DNA of 64,000 nt, taken from an uncultured Bacteroidota bacterium. Its GTDB lineage: Bacteria; Bacteroidota; Bacteroidia; Chitinophagales; Chitinophagaceae. The notes beneath the pieces were generated by a model. It saw nothing but the letters and a program-made list of their open reading frames with translations. It did no database searches and was not told where the DNA came from. The first letter of the stretch is position 1. Each line of letters starts with the position of its first letter. The stretch spans positions 1-64,000 of the forward strand of contig CALEZD010000108.1 in NCBI GenBank assembly GCA_937928385.1, in the 5' to 3' direction. The position numbers were made by a program, and so were the translations under genes. Below are positions 51,957-60,334 of this stretch, piece by piece.

Positions 51957-54434
51957 TTAACGCTTCTTTCTCTTCGGTTTTACCATGCCCTTTATCTTTC
52001 CCCTCAGCTTATCCATAAAGGTCTTATCCGTTTGGTAGTATCCTGAGCCATGTTCGCCATAACCATAACCATAACCATAACCATAACCATAGCCGTAACC
52101 GTACCCATAGCCATAACCATAGCCATAAGAATACCCGCGGGTATAAACTACATCGTTGATTACAAAGTTAATTTTGGGTATCCTACCTGTTTTTTTCAGG
52201 TCGTTGGCCAATTGTATTTGTTGCTTAAATGTATAACCTTGCCTTACGATATACAGGCATGTGCTGGCAAAACGATTCAATAATACGGCATCCGTAACCA
52301 ATCCCGCCGGGGCTGTGTCTACAATGATATAGTCAAACTCTTCTCTCAACCTCGCAAACATGTCATCTACCCTCGACATCATCATCATTTCTGCCGGGTT
52401 TGGTGGAATATGGCCTGATGGTATTACAAACAGGTTATCATCAATACCTGAAGGAATAATGATATCATCCAGCCCATACTGACCTATGGCATAACCTGAA
52501 ATACCTGTAGACTTATCAATGCCCAGGTGTTTAGATATCTTCGGTTTGCGCAGGTCAAACTCAATCAGCACTACTTTATTTCCTGAGATGGCAAATGTTA
52601 TAGCCAGATTGATGGCTGCAAAGGATTTTCCCTCACCACTCATACTGGAAGTAAGCAAGATAGTCTTGTCTTCGGGCTTTGGTAATAGGAATTGAAGATT
52701 GGTTCTTAAAGCTCTAAACTGCTCAGCCAAAGCTGTATTGCTGTTACGTTTTACAGCAACCTGGCTTTCATCTTCCTTATAATGGCCTATTTCAGCCAGG
52801 ACAGGAATATCAGAACTACTTTCAATATCGCTCTTAGCAATGATTTTATTGTTCAACAATCTCCTTATTGAGAAAAAGAGCATCGGAATCAGGAAACCTA
52901 TCAGAAGCGCCTGGTTCTTTATTTTTTTGGCGTTGGGAGATATCGCACCCATACTCCTGGCTTCATTAAGTACAGTTACGTTGGCAGTGGTTGCCGCTTT
53001 TGTAACAAGCGTTTCTTCCCGCTTTTTCAGCAGCAATAAATATAATTGTTGTTTAATTTCCTGCTGCCTGGCTTTTTCCAGGTATAATCTTTCCTTTAGG
53101 GGTACTTGTCTTATCTGCTGGTCTGCTTGTCCTGTCTTTTCTTTCAGTTCTTTAATTCTTACCCCCAACCCCTCTTTGATTGAAGCTAAGTTATTTTCGA
53201 TAAGTGTTTTCGTGCGCTCAAGATCTTTGTCTACTGCAATTATCTGCGGAGCCTCATTATTGAAGCTTTCTTCCATCCTCTCGCGATCAGCTAGCAGTGC
53301 ATTATACTGCGACAATACAGCATTTAACGATTCGTTATCGATAAACAGTGTGGTCGGTACTAATTGATGATCCCTGGCTGCCTTCCTCACATTAGCCTCC
53401 AAAGCCCTGATAAGTTCTAACCTGACTTCCAATTCCGAAAGCTCAATATAAAATTGATTGGTTTTACTGAATAATAATTCAGATTGCGTTTCAGGCGCTG
53501 TGAAGTTGTAATCTTTTTTAAATTGTTCAATACCTTCTTCCACCTCACCCAATTCACTCTCTACGCTTTTTATACGTTCGTTTATGAATTGAATGACATT
53601 ATCAGCCTTCCTGTTCTTTTCCTCAACATTGGCGCCCATGTATACATTTACCAATGTATTGACTATATCTATACCTCTTTGAGGCAGTACATCTATCGCA
53701 TAGATGTGAACGGAGTTATCATTTTTATCCGGGCGCTCCAGCGTGATTGCTCCTGTGAAACCGCGTGCTGCTGCAACAGGGTTTACAACACTCACTTCAT
53801 ACTCAGCACCGTAATGCAGCGGATATCCCGTTTTACTGATTGTTGCATTGCCAAATGGCAGGCTCAGTTCTTTGCCAAGTTTTCCTTTCAGATATTTATC
53901 TGTACCATTTATTTTGTATTTAAAACTGCCATCCTTTTCAAATACAATAATATATGAATGTCCCCCTTCCAGGTTATTTAATACAGAATCGTTAGCCTGC
54001 AAGATGAAAGGATTATTATCATAAAACTCAGTTGTCTTAAAACGTCCATACTCATAATACCTGATGTTCAAACGAAGTTTAATGACAACCTCCTTCATTA
54101 ATTCACTTTTCTTGAAGGTGCGCATCACATTGTTTATATTGTCTGCGCTGCTTTTCCCATAACCCAACTCTGATAGTATCTGTGCTTCGTCCGAGACCGT
54201 CATATTACTACGGCTGTCTTCAACTAGCATTTCGTTGCCGACCTGATATACGGGCGTTGTGTACCTTAAATACAGAAAAGCGATAATATAGGCAATGCCC
54301 ATACTGGCTACAAACCAGGGCCATGTCGCCAACATAGTAGTAAATATCCACTTTAGATTGAGGACACTTCCTTCTGTTTCAGTATTATTATCGGTATTGG
54401 GAGTCGTATTGTTATTAACAATGTTATTTTCCAT
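51957..54434 (-). CDS. Wzc-like polysaccharide biosynthesis tyrosine autokinase
   Basis: 825 residues. A Wzz-type N-terminal domain has one transmembrane helix near 30-55 and a second near 510-530. The long periplasmic part between them includes extended coiled coil. The BY-kinase domain has Walker A SMSGEGKSFAAINLAI near residue 600, then VLIEFDLRKPKISKHLG and VDTAPAGLVTDA. The tail carries about 12 Tyr-Gly dipeptides followed by a Tyr-rich, Lys-rich end, replacing the usual Tyr cluster as phosphorylation sites. It controls chain length and polymer export. It is the first gene of the operon. Confidence 0.92.
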   Translation of the reverse strand: MENNIVNNNTTPNTDNNTETEGSVLNLKWIFTTMLATWPWFVASMGIAYIIAFLYLRYTTPVYQVGNEMLVEDSRSNMTVSDEAQILSELGYGKSSADNINNVMRTFKKSELMKEVVIKLRLNIRYYEYGRFKTTEFYDNNPFILQANDSVLNNLEGGHSYIIVFEKDGSFKYKINGTDKYLKGKLGKELSLPFGNATISKTGYPLHYGAEYEVSVVNPVAAARGFTGAITLERPDKNDNSVHIYAIDVLPQRGIDIVNTLVNVYMGANVEEKNRKADNVIQFINERIKSVESELGEVEEGIEQFKKDYNFTAPETQSELLFSKTNQFYIELSELEVRLELIRALEANVRKAARDHQLVPTTLFIDNESLNAVLSQYNALLADRERMEESFNNEAPQIIAVDKDLERTKTLIENNLASIKEGLGVRIKELKEKTGQADQQIRQVPLKERLYLEKARQQEIKQQLYLLLLKKREETLVTKAATTANVTVLNEARSMGAISPNAKKIKNQALLIGFLIPMLFFSIRRLLNNKIIAKSDIESSSDIPVLAEIGHYKEDESQVAVKRNSNTALAEQFRALRTNLQFLLPKPEDKTILLTSSMSGEGKSFAAINLAITFAISGNKVVLIEFDLRKPKISKHLGIDKSTGISGYAIGQYGLDDIIIPSGIDDNLFVIPSGHIPPNPAEMMMMSRVDDMFARLREEFDYIIVDTAPAGLVTDAVLLNRFASTCLYIVRQGYTFKQQIQLANDLKKTGRIPKINFVINDVVYTRGYSYGYGYGYGYGYGYGYGYGYGYGYGEHGSGYYQTDKTFMDKLRGKIKGMVKPKRKKR
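52055..52126 (-). repeat. Tandem 6-bp repeat encoding Tyr-Gly in the Wzc-like tail
   Basis: Twelve 6-bp units of the form (A/G)(A/C)CC(A/G)T on the plus strand, translating on the minus strand to alternating Tyr and Gly. Some units are identical (AACCAT x5), others carry synonymous changes. A 6-bp unit keeps the reading frame whatever the copy number. Confidence 0.9.
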
Positions 54435-54575
54435 TCAAATATTATTATTACACAATACCAATATAAGAAAAGGTTACGTACGAAGTTGATTACAACAACA
54501 TACCAACCTTTACGATATCATATAACTCTCTGAAAATCTTTACTGATACTGGTTACTTAATTACAATATTGGGTG

Positions 54576-54607
54576 CAAAAGTAGTCTAAAAAAACCACAG
54601 ATTACAA
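54576..54607 (-). promoter_or_regulatory. Promoter of the glycan operon
   Basis: On the minus strand TTG (54605-54607), 21 nt, then TACTTTTG (54576-54583) matches the -33/-7 Bacteroidetes consensus with proper spacing. It is the best candidate for the start of the 30-gene run. Confidence 0.6.
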
Positions 54608-54734
54608 TGACTGTATTAACTAATTTGAAATTTTACCAACAATTAAATAGAAATTTTATAATATACATATTTCCCTATTATCGTATACATTGTAATAACA
54701 ATTATCGATAATTAGTAAAAGAGTTATGATAAGT

Positions 54735-54742
54735 TATCTTTG
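54735..54742 (+). promoter_or_regulatory. -7 promoter element of the ClC gene
   Basis: TATCTTTG matches TAnnTTTG, 23 nt upstream of the ATG at 54766. No -33 partner. Confidence 0.4.
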
Positions 54743-54765
54743 GCACAACTGAGCGAATAGATTGA

Positions 54766-56157
54766 ATGACCAGCTATAGAAAATACAGTGGAAGAATATT
54801 AGTAAGACTGGAGCAATTAAGGACAAAATATGTTCGCCACCGAAACTTTATTATATTCATAAGTTTCATAATAGGTGTATTGTCGGCTTTGGCAGCTGTA
54901 TTTCTTAAATTATTAGTGGGATTTGTAGAACACCAGGCATCCCGGCTAAACAACTTTATGGATAGTAACTGGCTTACAGCTATATTTCCACTAATTGGCG
55001 TAGGCATATCACTTATATTACTCAAGCGCATATTCAAGGGGAGGTTGAGCAGGGGTGTAGGTTTTATACTCAACAGCATCCTTACGGAAAAAAGCAGGAT
55101 AGGTATTCAACATACATTCGGGCACATACTTACATCGGCTGTAACAGTGGCTATGGGAGGATCTGTTGGGCTGGAAGCGCCCATTGTTGCCACAGGAAGC
55201 GCCATCGGCTCAAATACAGCCCACGACCTGAGATTGTCTCATAGGGACACTACTTTGTTATTAGCCTGTGGCGCTGCCAGTGGCATAGCAGCTGTGTTTA
55301 ACAGCCCCATAGCAGGTATCATATTTGCACTGGAAGTATTACTGCTTGATTTCAACATACCTTTTTTTATCCCATTGCTCATCTCAACCGCTACGGCAAC
55401 TGTTGTATCGCAGGTTTTGTATACAGAAAAATTCTTTGTATACAACATTGTAGCATGGGATATTTCTTCCATACCCTTTTACATACTATTGGGCATAGGC
55501 TGTGGCCTGGTATCTGTATACACAACCAATGTAGTGGAAAAAATTGAGGGCCGCTTCAGTAAAATGCCTTTGAACACGCGCACATGGTTGAGGGGCGGGC
55601 TGCCACTTTGCCTGTTAATCTTTCTAATACCACCTCTATACGGTGAAGGTTATAGCCTCGTAACAGCATTGTTAAACGGCAAAACCCAGAACCTGACCAG
55701 TCACTCAATACTAAGCCAGTTTAGTAATATACATGTAGCCATCATAGGCATGTGTATTTTAATCATACTTTTTAAGTCAGTCAGCGCAGCTCTGACAGTA
55801 GGAGCAGGAGGTAACGGGGGTATTTTCGCACCATCATTGATTATTGGGGGTGTATCCGGTTTTCTGTTCTCATATATTGTTAATCTGACACCCTATTTCA
55901 ATGTAAAATCACCCAACTTCATTGTGGCAGGTATGGCAGGTGTATTGGCTGGTGTTATGCATGCGCCGCTGACTGCTATTTTCCTGCTTGCAGAAATAAC
56001 AGGGGGCTATACTTTGTTTATTCCCCTGATGATAGTAACTGCTATTTCCTACTTCATGACCAGGAAATATGTAAAACATTCCATTTATCACAAATCACTG
56101 GTAGAGAGAAAAATCATTCCTGCAGATAAAGATAGTGATGATGAGGACCGGATATAA
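54766..56157 (+). CDS. ClC-family chloride channel/transporter
   Basis: 463 residues, with the multi-helix ClC fold and no C-terminal CBS pair. The conserved GxExP motif is G-L-E137-A-P, so the external gating Glu is present. The second helical motif is NSPIAGIIFALE, ending E190-V191, so the internal proton-pathway Glu position appears to be Val. GGNGGIFAPSLIIGG is the third conserved segment. It moves chloride or another anion across the inner membrane. Convergent with the methyltransferase gene after 2 nt. Confidence 0.92.
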   Translation: MTSYRKYSGRILVRLEQLRTKYVRHRNFIIFISFIIGVLSALAAVFLKLLVGFVEHQASRLNNFMDSNWLTAIFPLIGVGISLILLKRIFKGRLSRGVGFILNSILTEKSRIGIQHTFGHILTSAVTVAMGGSVGLEAPIVATGSAIGSNTAHDLRLSHRDTTLLLACGAASGIAAVFNSPIAGIIFALEVLLLDFNIPFFIPLLISTATATVVSQVLYTEKFFVYNIVAWDISSIPFYILLGIGCGLVSVYTTNVVEKIEGRFSKMPLNTRTWLRGGLPLCLLIFLIPPLYGEGYSLVTALLNGKTQNLTSHSILSQFSNIHVAIIGMCILIILFKSVSAALTVGAGGNGGIFAPSLIIGGVSGFLFSYIVNLTPYFNVKSPNFIVAGMAGVLAGVMHAPLTAIFLLAEITGGYTLFIPLMIVTAISYFMTRKYVKHSIYHKSLVERKIIPADKDSDDEDRI

Positions 56158-56159
56158 GC

Positions 56160-56873
56160 CTATTTATCGAGGTAATATGGGTACATCAATTGTTGGAAAA
56201 CATCAGTATAGTCGCCGTTTGAGTTTCTGATATACAAATGTTCTTCCGTACATATTATACTGCTATTACGACTACAGATACTCACCACCCTGTTTGCGGG
56301 TTTATCTTCTCCGGGGTGTATCAAAAGCTTCTTTACTATATGCCAATTATTATCCTGCAGCAGTTTTTCCCACTGGCGATGTTCTGTATAGGGTAATAAT
56401 ACTGATGCCATGCCCGGCTCATTGAGGCAATTATCAAGTATATCAAAAAGACTTTGATAATTGAGGGACAAAGTATGCCTGGCAATGTTTCTACTATCGG
56501 TAATACTCAATAAGCTATTATTAAAAAAAGGGGGATTGGTAATAACAAAATCGTATGCAGGCGTGAATGGATATATGGTGGCGTCTCCTTGTATTATATT
56601 AATCCTGTTACCCCACGACGATGATTTTGTATTTTCTACTGCCTGCGCTGCAGCTTCTGCATCCAGTTCTATGGCATCAATAATTATATCCGGATATTTC
56701 TGTGCCAGCATTAGCGCCAATAAACCTGTACCGGTACCTATATCTAATACCCTTTTTGCTCCTTGTGGCAATTCAGTCCATGCCCCGGCTATACAGGCAT
56801 CTGTAGACGCTTTCATAGCACACTTATCTTGGTGAATGGTAAATTGTTTGAACCGGAAATAGGTGTTACTCAT
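56160..56873 (-). CDS. tRNA1(Val) A37 N6-methyltransferase-like enzyme (TrmN6/YfiC)
   Basis: 237 residues. SAM motif VLDIGTGTGLLALMLAQ and the N6-adenine motif NPPFF (FVITNPPFFNNS), typical of TrmN6-like RNA methyltransferases. The start MSNTYFRFKQFTI is at 56873 and overlaps the tsaD stop by 4 nt (ATGA). The substrate is probably A37 of tRNA, consistent with the neighbouring t6A37 gene. Confidence 0.88.
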   Translation of the reverse strand: MSNTYFRFKQFTIHQDKCAMKASTDACIAGAWTELPQGAKRVLDIGTGTGLLALMLAQKYPDIIIDAIELDAEAAAQAVENTKSSSWGNRINIIQGDATIYPFTPAYDFVITNPPFFNNSLLSITDSRNIARHTLSLNYQSLFDILDNCLNEPGMASVLLPYTEHRQWEKLLQDNNWHIVKKLLIHPGEDKPANRVVSICSRNSSIICTEEHLYIRNSNGDYTDVFQQLMYPYYLDK

Positions 56874-57886
56874 TGCCAGCTGGCTTTTGCTGTTGGACTT
56901 ACGCTCATGCCTGCGAAGTCGCCGTTCAGATATTTGTAGTAGCCCGTAATGCCTATCATAGCTGCATTGTCCGTACAATATTGAAATTGCGGTATATGAG
57001 CCTGCCATCCGTTTTTACTACACATTTCCGCAAAGGCTGCCCTCAACCCACTATTGGCAGAAACACCACCTGCAATACCCAGGTGCTGCACGCCATATTC
57101 TTTAGCAGCCTGCTCAAATTTCAATAGCAGGGTTTTAATGATAGTATGCTGCACTGAAGCACAGATATCATTCATGTTGTCATCTGCAAAGTTGGGGTTG
57201 GATTTCTTCTGTTCCTGTAAAAAATATAATACCGCCGTTTTAACCCCACTGAAGCTAAACCCGTAACCCTTTATATCTGATACCGGGAATTTGTATTTAT
57301 ATGGATCGCCTGTCTGCGCCAGCTTATCTACTAGGGGGCCGCCGGGATAGGGCAGGCCAAGCATTTTAGCAGTTTTGTCAAAGGCTTCACCCGCAGCGTC
57401 ATCCTGCGTTTCGCCTACAATCTCCATCTCCAGGTGGCTGCGACAGAGTACTATCTGGGTGTGCCCGCCTGAAACAGTAAGACATAGGAAAGGAAATTGC
57501 GGATGAGGTTCATCTATAAAATGAGCCAGTACATGTGCCTGCATGTGATGAACCGCTAACAGCGGCAAACCGGATGCTTGTGCATATGCTTTGGCAAAAC
57601 AAGTTCCTACTAATAATGAGCCTATCAGCCCGGGTGATTGGGTAAACGCTACTGCTGTCAGCTCTTCCTTATATATGCCTGCCTGCTTTAATGCCACTTC
57701 GACAACAGGTACTATGTTTTGCATGTGTGCCCTTGATGCCATCTCCGGCACCACGCCACCATATTGCTCATGTACTTTTTGAGTAGCTACCAGGTTGCTC
57801 AATACCTTGCCATCACAGATAACAGCAGCTGATGTATCGTCGCAGGAAGACTCTATGGCCAGGATATTTACTTGTGGATTGGACAT
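56870..57886 (-). CDS. tsaD: tRNA N6-adenosine threonylcarbamoyltransferase
   Basis: 338 residues of the Kae1/TsaD family. It begins ILAIESSCDDTSAAVI. Metal-binding His pair lies in HHMQAHVLAH (about residues 116-125), with GGHTQIVL, GIAGGVSANSGLR and CTDNAAMIG. It transfers threonylcarbamoyl to A37 of ANN-decoding tRNAs, with TsaB/C/E elsewhere. A -7 element lies 12 nt upstream. Confidence 0.95.
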   Translation of the reverse strand: MSNPQVNILAIESSCDDTSAAVICDGKVLSNLVATQKVHEQYGGVVPEMASRAHMQNIVPVVEVALKQAGIYKEELTAVAFTQSPGLIGSLLVGTCFAKAYAQASGLPLLAVHHMQAHVLAHFIDEPHPQFPFLCLTVSGGHTQIVLCRSHLEMEIVGETQDDAAGEAFDKTAKMLGLPYPGGPLVDKLAQTGDPYKYKFPVSDIKGYGFSFSGVKTAVLYFLQEQKKSNPNFADDNMNDICASVQHTIIKTLLLKFEQAAKEYGVQHLGIAGGVSANSGLRAAFAEMCSKNGWQAHIPQFQYCTDNAAMIGITGYYKYLNGDFAGMSVSPTAKASWQ

Positions 57887-57897
57887 TTTTCAGTCCG

Positions 57898-57905
57898 CAA
57901 AATTA
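57898..57905 (-). promoter_or_regulatory. -7 promoter element of tsaD
   Basis: Minus-strand TAATTTTG matches TAnnTTTG and ends 12 nt before the tsaD ATG. No -33 partner is seen. Confidence 0.4.
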
Positions 57906-57922
57906 AGGTTTATAACTGCCTT

Positions 57923-58204
57923 TTAGAGGACTTTGAATAAAAAATATACAGTCCATAACAATACGAACCCTGAATAAAAAGCGCTGTTAATACTGTTACT
58001 GGTTTTGTAATACTTTTTGAGTTTATTGTAGAAGGTATTTTTTATTACCTGGCTGCTATATATCCTGAATGAATCAATGTACAGACCAAGGGGGTCTTCT
58101 CTAAGGCCATATACGTTAATAAATACTAATTTCAGGAATGCGAACAGGCCTACCATAATAATGAATAGAACTGGCGCATATTCAATAATATGTGCGCGAA
58201 TCAT
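57923..58204 (-). CDS. Small two-helix membrane protein
   Basis: 93 residues with hydrophobic helices at about 8-30 and 76-92, separated by a soluble Tyr/Asn/Lys-rich stretch (DPLGLYIDSFRIYS). No recognised family. It starts at ATG 58204. Coding character is moderate; it may be a species-specific protein or spurious. Confidence 0.45.
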   Translation of the reverse strand: MIRAHIIEYAPVLFIIMVGLFAFLKLVFINVYGLREDPLGLYIDSFRIYSSQVIKNTFYNKLKKYYKTSNSINSAFYSGFVLLWTVYFLFKVL

Positions 58205-58393
58205 AATTTGTCTCCCTTAAAATTCAAGTCATCAAAAAGAAATTAAATGCATAAATGCATACATATCAATCAGAATGACCCGTCTCTATTGTAATATCTG
58301 TTGTTATTGTAAAGCAAATACAGGAGTAATCATTAAACAAAAAGTCTCTTATCGTTAACAAGCGGTTAACAAACAGGTAATAGCAGGGTTATA

Positions 58394-60334
58394 TTATTTA
58401 TAAAAAGTAAATAACAATCCCACCAGCCAGTTAATACCGGGCATAGGGCGTGCATTTACTACCTGGTATTGCGTGTTCCACAGGTTATTGCATTGGGCTG
58501 TAAGCTGTAACCTGTTACCACCTACAGGTATATAATACATCAACTGCAAATTGCCGGTGGTGTACGATGGGATACCAAAAGACTCATCGGTAGTAATATA
58601 GCGCAGGCCTGTATAGGTATGATTGTAGTTGGCATATAACCTCTTCCAGCTTACGCCGATATTGCCCTGTCCGTTATATAATGGAGTGTAGGGTATCTGC
58701 TTACCGATACTGCCATCGCCGGGCAGGTAACTGGCTATGGTAGTGGCCATGGTATAAGTGGCATTGATGCCCAGGTGAATGGTAATAACATCCTTCAGCT
58801 TGTATTGGAGCTTGTTTTCTGTTTCCAATCCACGGCTGTGAACGCTGGCTATGTTGTGTGGTGTCCATATTGCGCCACCCAGCCACAGTATCCAGTCGTC
58901 AATCACACGGTTGTAGGCAGAAAGGCTATGTTGTAATATCCATCTCCGCCTTATATTTACGGTATAACCGGCATCTTCATTCCAACCTTTCTCTGGTTTC
59001 AGGTTGGGGTTACCGCCGGGGCTGTAATACAACTCATTCAGAGTAGGCACCCGGTAGCTACGCTGCACATTAGCCCGAAGTTGCAGCCAGTTGCTGACAT
59101 CGTATGAGGCATTCAATCCCGGCAGCAGGAAGGCTAAATCATTCACCACCTCTCCCCGCCCATTTACAGACAGGTTCAGTTTTTCGTTGATACCTGTAAA
59201 CAGGTAAGATGCAGCCAATGCGTAACGGTTTTGTGTGTACCTGTCACCTTGCGTCACCCTGTCTATCCACGACAGATGAACAGGTGTAAAGACCAACAGC
59301 TTGTGGTGTTCATTAAAACGATGATCGATACCCGCCTCGGCATACACCTGGTTGGTGAAGTTGCGTGAGTCCACCAGTACAGTCGTATCCCGGTACCATA
59401 CGTAATCGCGTATATATGCGGTTTTGATATAAGTATTGGTTTTTACACCTGTCCGTTTCCAATCCAGCATCAGCCTGATGGTTTCATCCCGCTGGTTTTT
59501 CAGTGAGACAGTTTCGAACAGTGCAGGTGGTATTTCGCGGTAGTATTGCTGGTACCATGCACGTGCTGTAACGGTATTCCTGTCATTAACTTTATATGCC
59601 GCCTGCAACAGCCCCACCCCGCTTTGCAGTCCGGCATTGGTCATGCGCCTGCTGCTGTCGTTAGCATCAGTATAATGAAAGTTGTTCCTGGCTGACTGGC
59701 CGAAAAGATTGACCGTAAAAGCAAAACGCTCTTCGCTCAGTGCAGACTTAATGCCAAACCTGTAATGCCCAAAACTACCTGCAACCGCAGAAGCCGACTG
59801 GGTAAAGTGTACACTATCACTAAACGCCGGCACATCATTTTCTATCAACAATGCCCCACCCACATTACCACTACCCCACAATGCTGATGAGCTGCCATAC
59901 ACTACGTTCACCTTGTTCATGAGCTCTACCGGTAACAACGATACATCTGCAACGCCAAGGGCTGCGTTTTGTATGGGTATGCCATTCCAATACACTTGCG
60001 ACTGTGCTGCCGATGCCCCCCTGAAATTGAGCGTAGCCACATTATTTAGTCCATACGACTTGACAAAAACCGGCACCTGTTGCGCCAGCAGGTTAGCGAT
60101 GGTCTGAAACTTATATTGCTCCAGTATAGTACTATCTATGGTAACAACGGTTTGTCCCGGCGAATAGGTATTGAGGCGTTCATCGTTGCTTACTTTTACT
60201 TTTGCACGCCTTGCTTTTACCTTTACTTCCTTCAGCGTATCAGCAACCTGTGCACCTGCATTTGCAAAAGAAAACAGCATTGCAGTCAGCAATGCCGTTA
60301 TACCTACTATCTTTTTCAAACTGTAATTATTCAT
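58394..60334 (-). CDS. BtuB-like TonB-dependent outer membrane receptor for cobalamin
   Basis: 646 residues. Signal peptide (about 1-28, ending ANAGA), plug domain (LLAQQVPVFVKSYG, NFRGASAAQSQVYWNGIPI) and a 22-strand barrel ending in LLFTFYK, an aromatic C-terminus typical of outer membrane barrels. Placement behind a cobalamin riboswitch and a BtuG-like gene identifies the ligand as vitamin B12 or another corrinoid. The start MNNYSLKKIV overlaps the BtuG-like stop by 8 nt; the frame upstream is not coding. Confidence 0.88.
   Translation of the reverse strand: MNNYSLKKIVGITALLTAMLFSFANAGAQVADTLKEVKVKARRAKVKVSNDERLNTYSPGQTVVTIDSTILEQYKFQTIANLLAQQVPVFVKSYGLNNVATLNFRGASAAQSQVYWNGIPIQNAALGVADVSLLPVELMNKVNVVYGSSSALWGSGNVGGALLIENDVPAFSDSVHFTQSASAVAGSFGHYRFGIKSALSEERFAFTVNLFGQSARNNFHYTDANDSSRRMTNAGLQSGVGLLQAAYKVNDRNTVTARAWYQQYYREIPPALFETVSLKNQRDETIRLMLDWKRTGVKTNTYIKTAYIRDYVWYRDTTVLVDSRNFTNQVYAEAGIDHRFNEHHKLLVFTPVHLSWIDRVTQGDRYTQNRYALAASYLFTGINEKLNLSVNGRGEVVNDLAFLLPGLNASYDVSNWLQLRANVQRSYRVPTLNELYYSPGGNPNLKPEKGWNEDAGYTVNIRRRWILQHSLSAYNRVIDDWILWLGGAIWTPHNIASVHSRGLETENKLQYKLKDVITIHLGINATYTMATTIASYLPGDGSIGKQIPYTPLYNGQGNIGVSWKRLYANYNHTYTGLRYITTDESFGIPSYTTGNLQLMYYIPVGGNRLQLTAQCNNLWNTQYQVVNARPMPGINWLVGLLFTFYK

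Larger units (their letters stand above)
54435..54765. promoter_or_regulatory. Divergent intergenic region between the glycan operon and ClC gene
   Basis: 331 AT-rich bases without an open reading frame. It contains a minus-strand promoter (54576-54607) for the glycan operon and a plus-strand -7 element (54735-54742) for the ClC gene. The glycan transcript would have a leader of about 135 nt; no known riboswitch or hairpin terminator was recognised in it. Confidence 0.6.

Noticed and set aside
52055..52126. CRISPR-like array
   Set aside because: The repeat unit is only 6 bp, without spacers, and lies in frame inside the kinase gene.
22251..54434. Claim of horizontal acquisition of the glycan locus
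   Set aside because: The locus looks more AT-rich than its flanks by eye, but there are no integrase, transposase or tRNA attachment-site signals; composition was not computed.
55159..55206. Loss of the ClC gating glutamate (GSVGL read as the GREGP motif)
   Set aside because: A better alignment puts GLEAP on GREGP with matching downstream residues, so the gating Glu (E137) is present.
58354..58370. GTTAAC...GTTAAC inverted repeat as a terminator of the B12 operon
   Set aside because: The stem is 6 bp, AT-rich, and not directly followed by a U-run on the minus strand. It is also too weak for a specific operator call.
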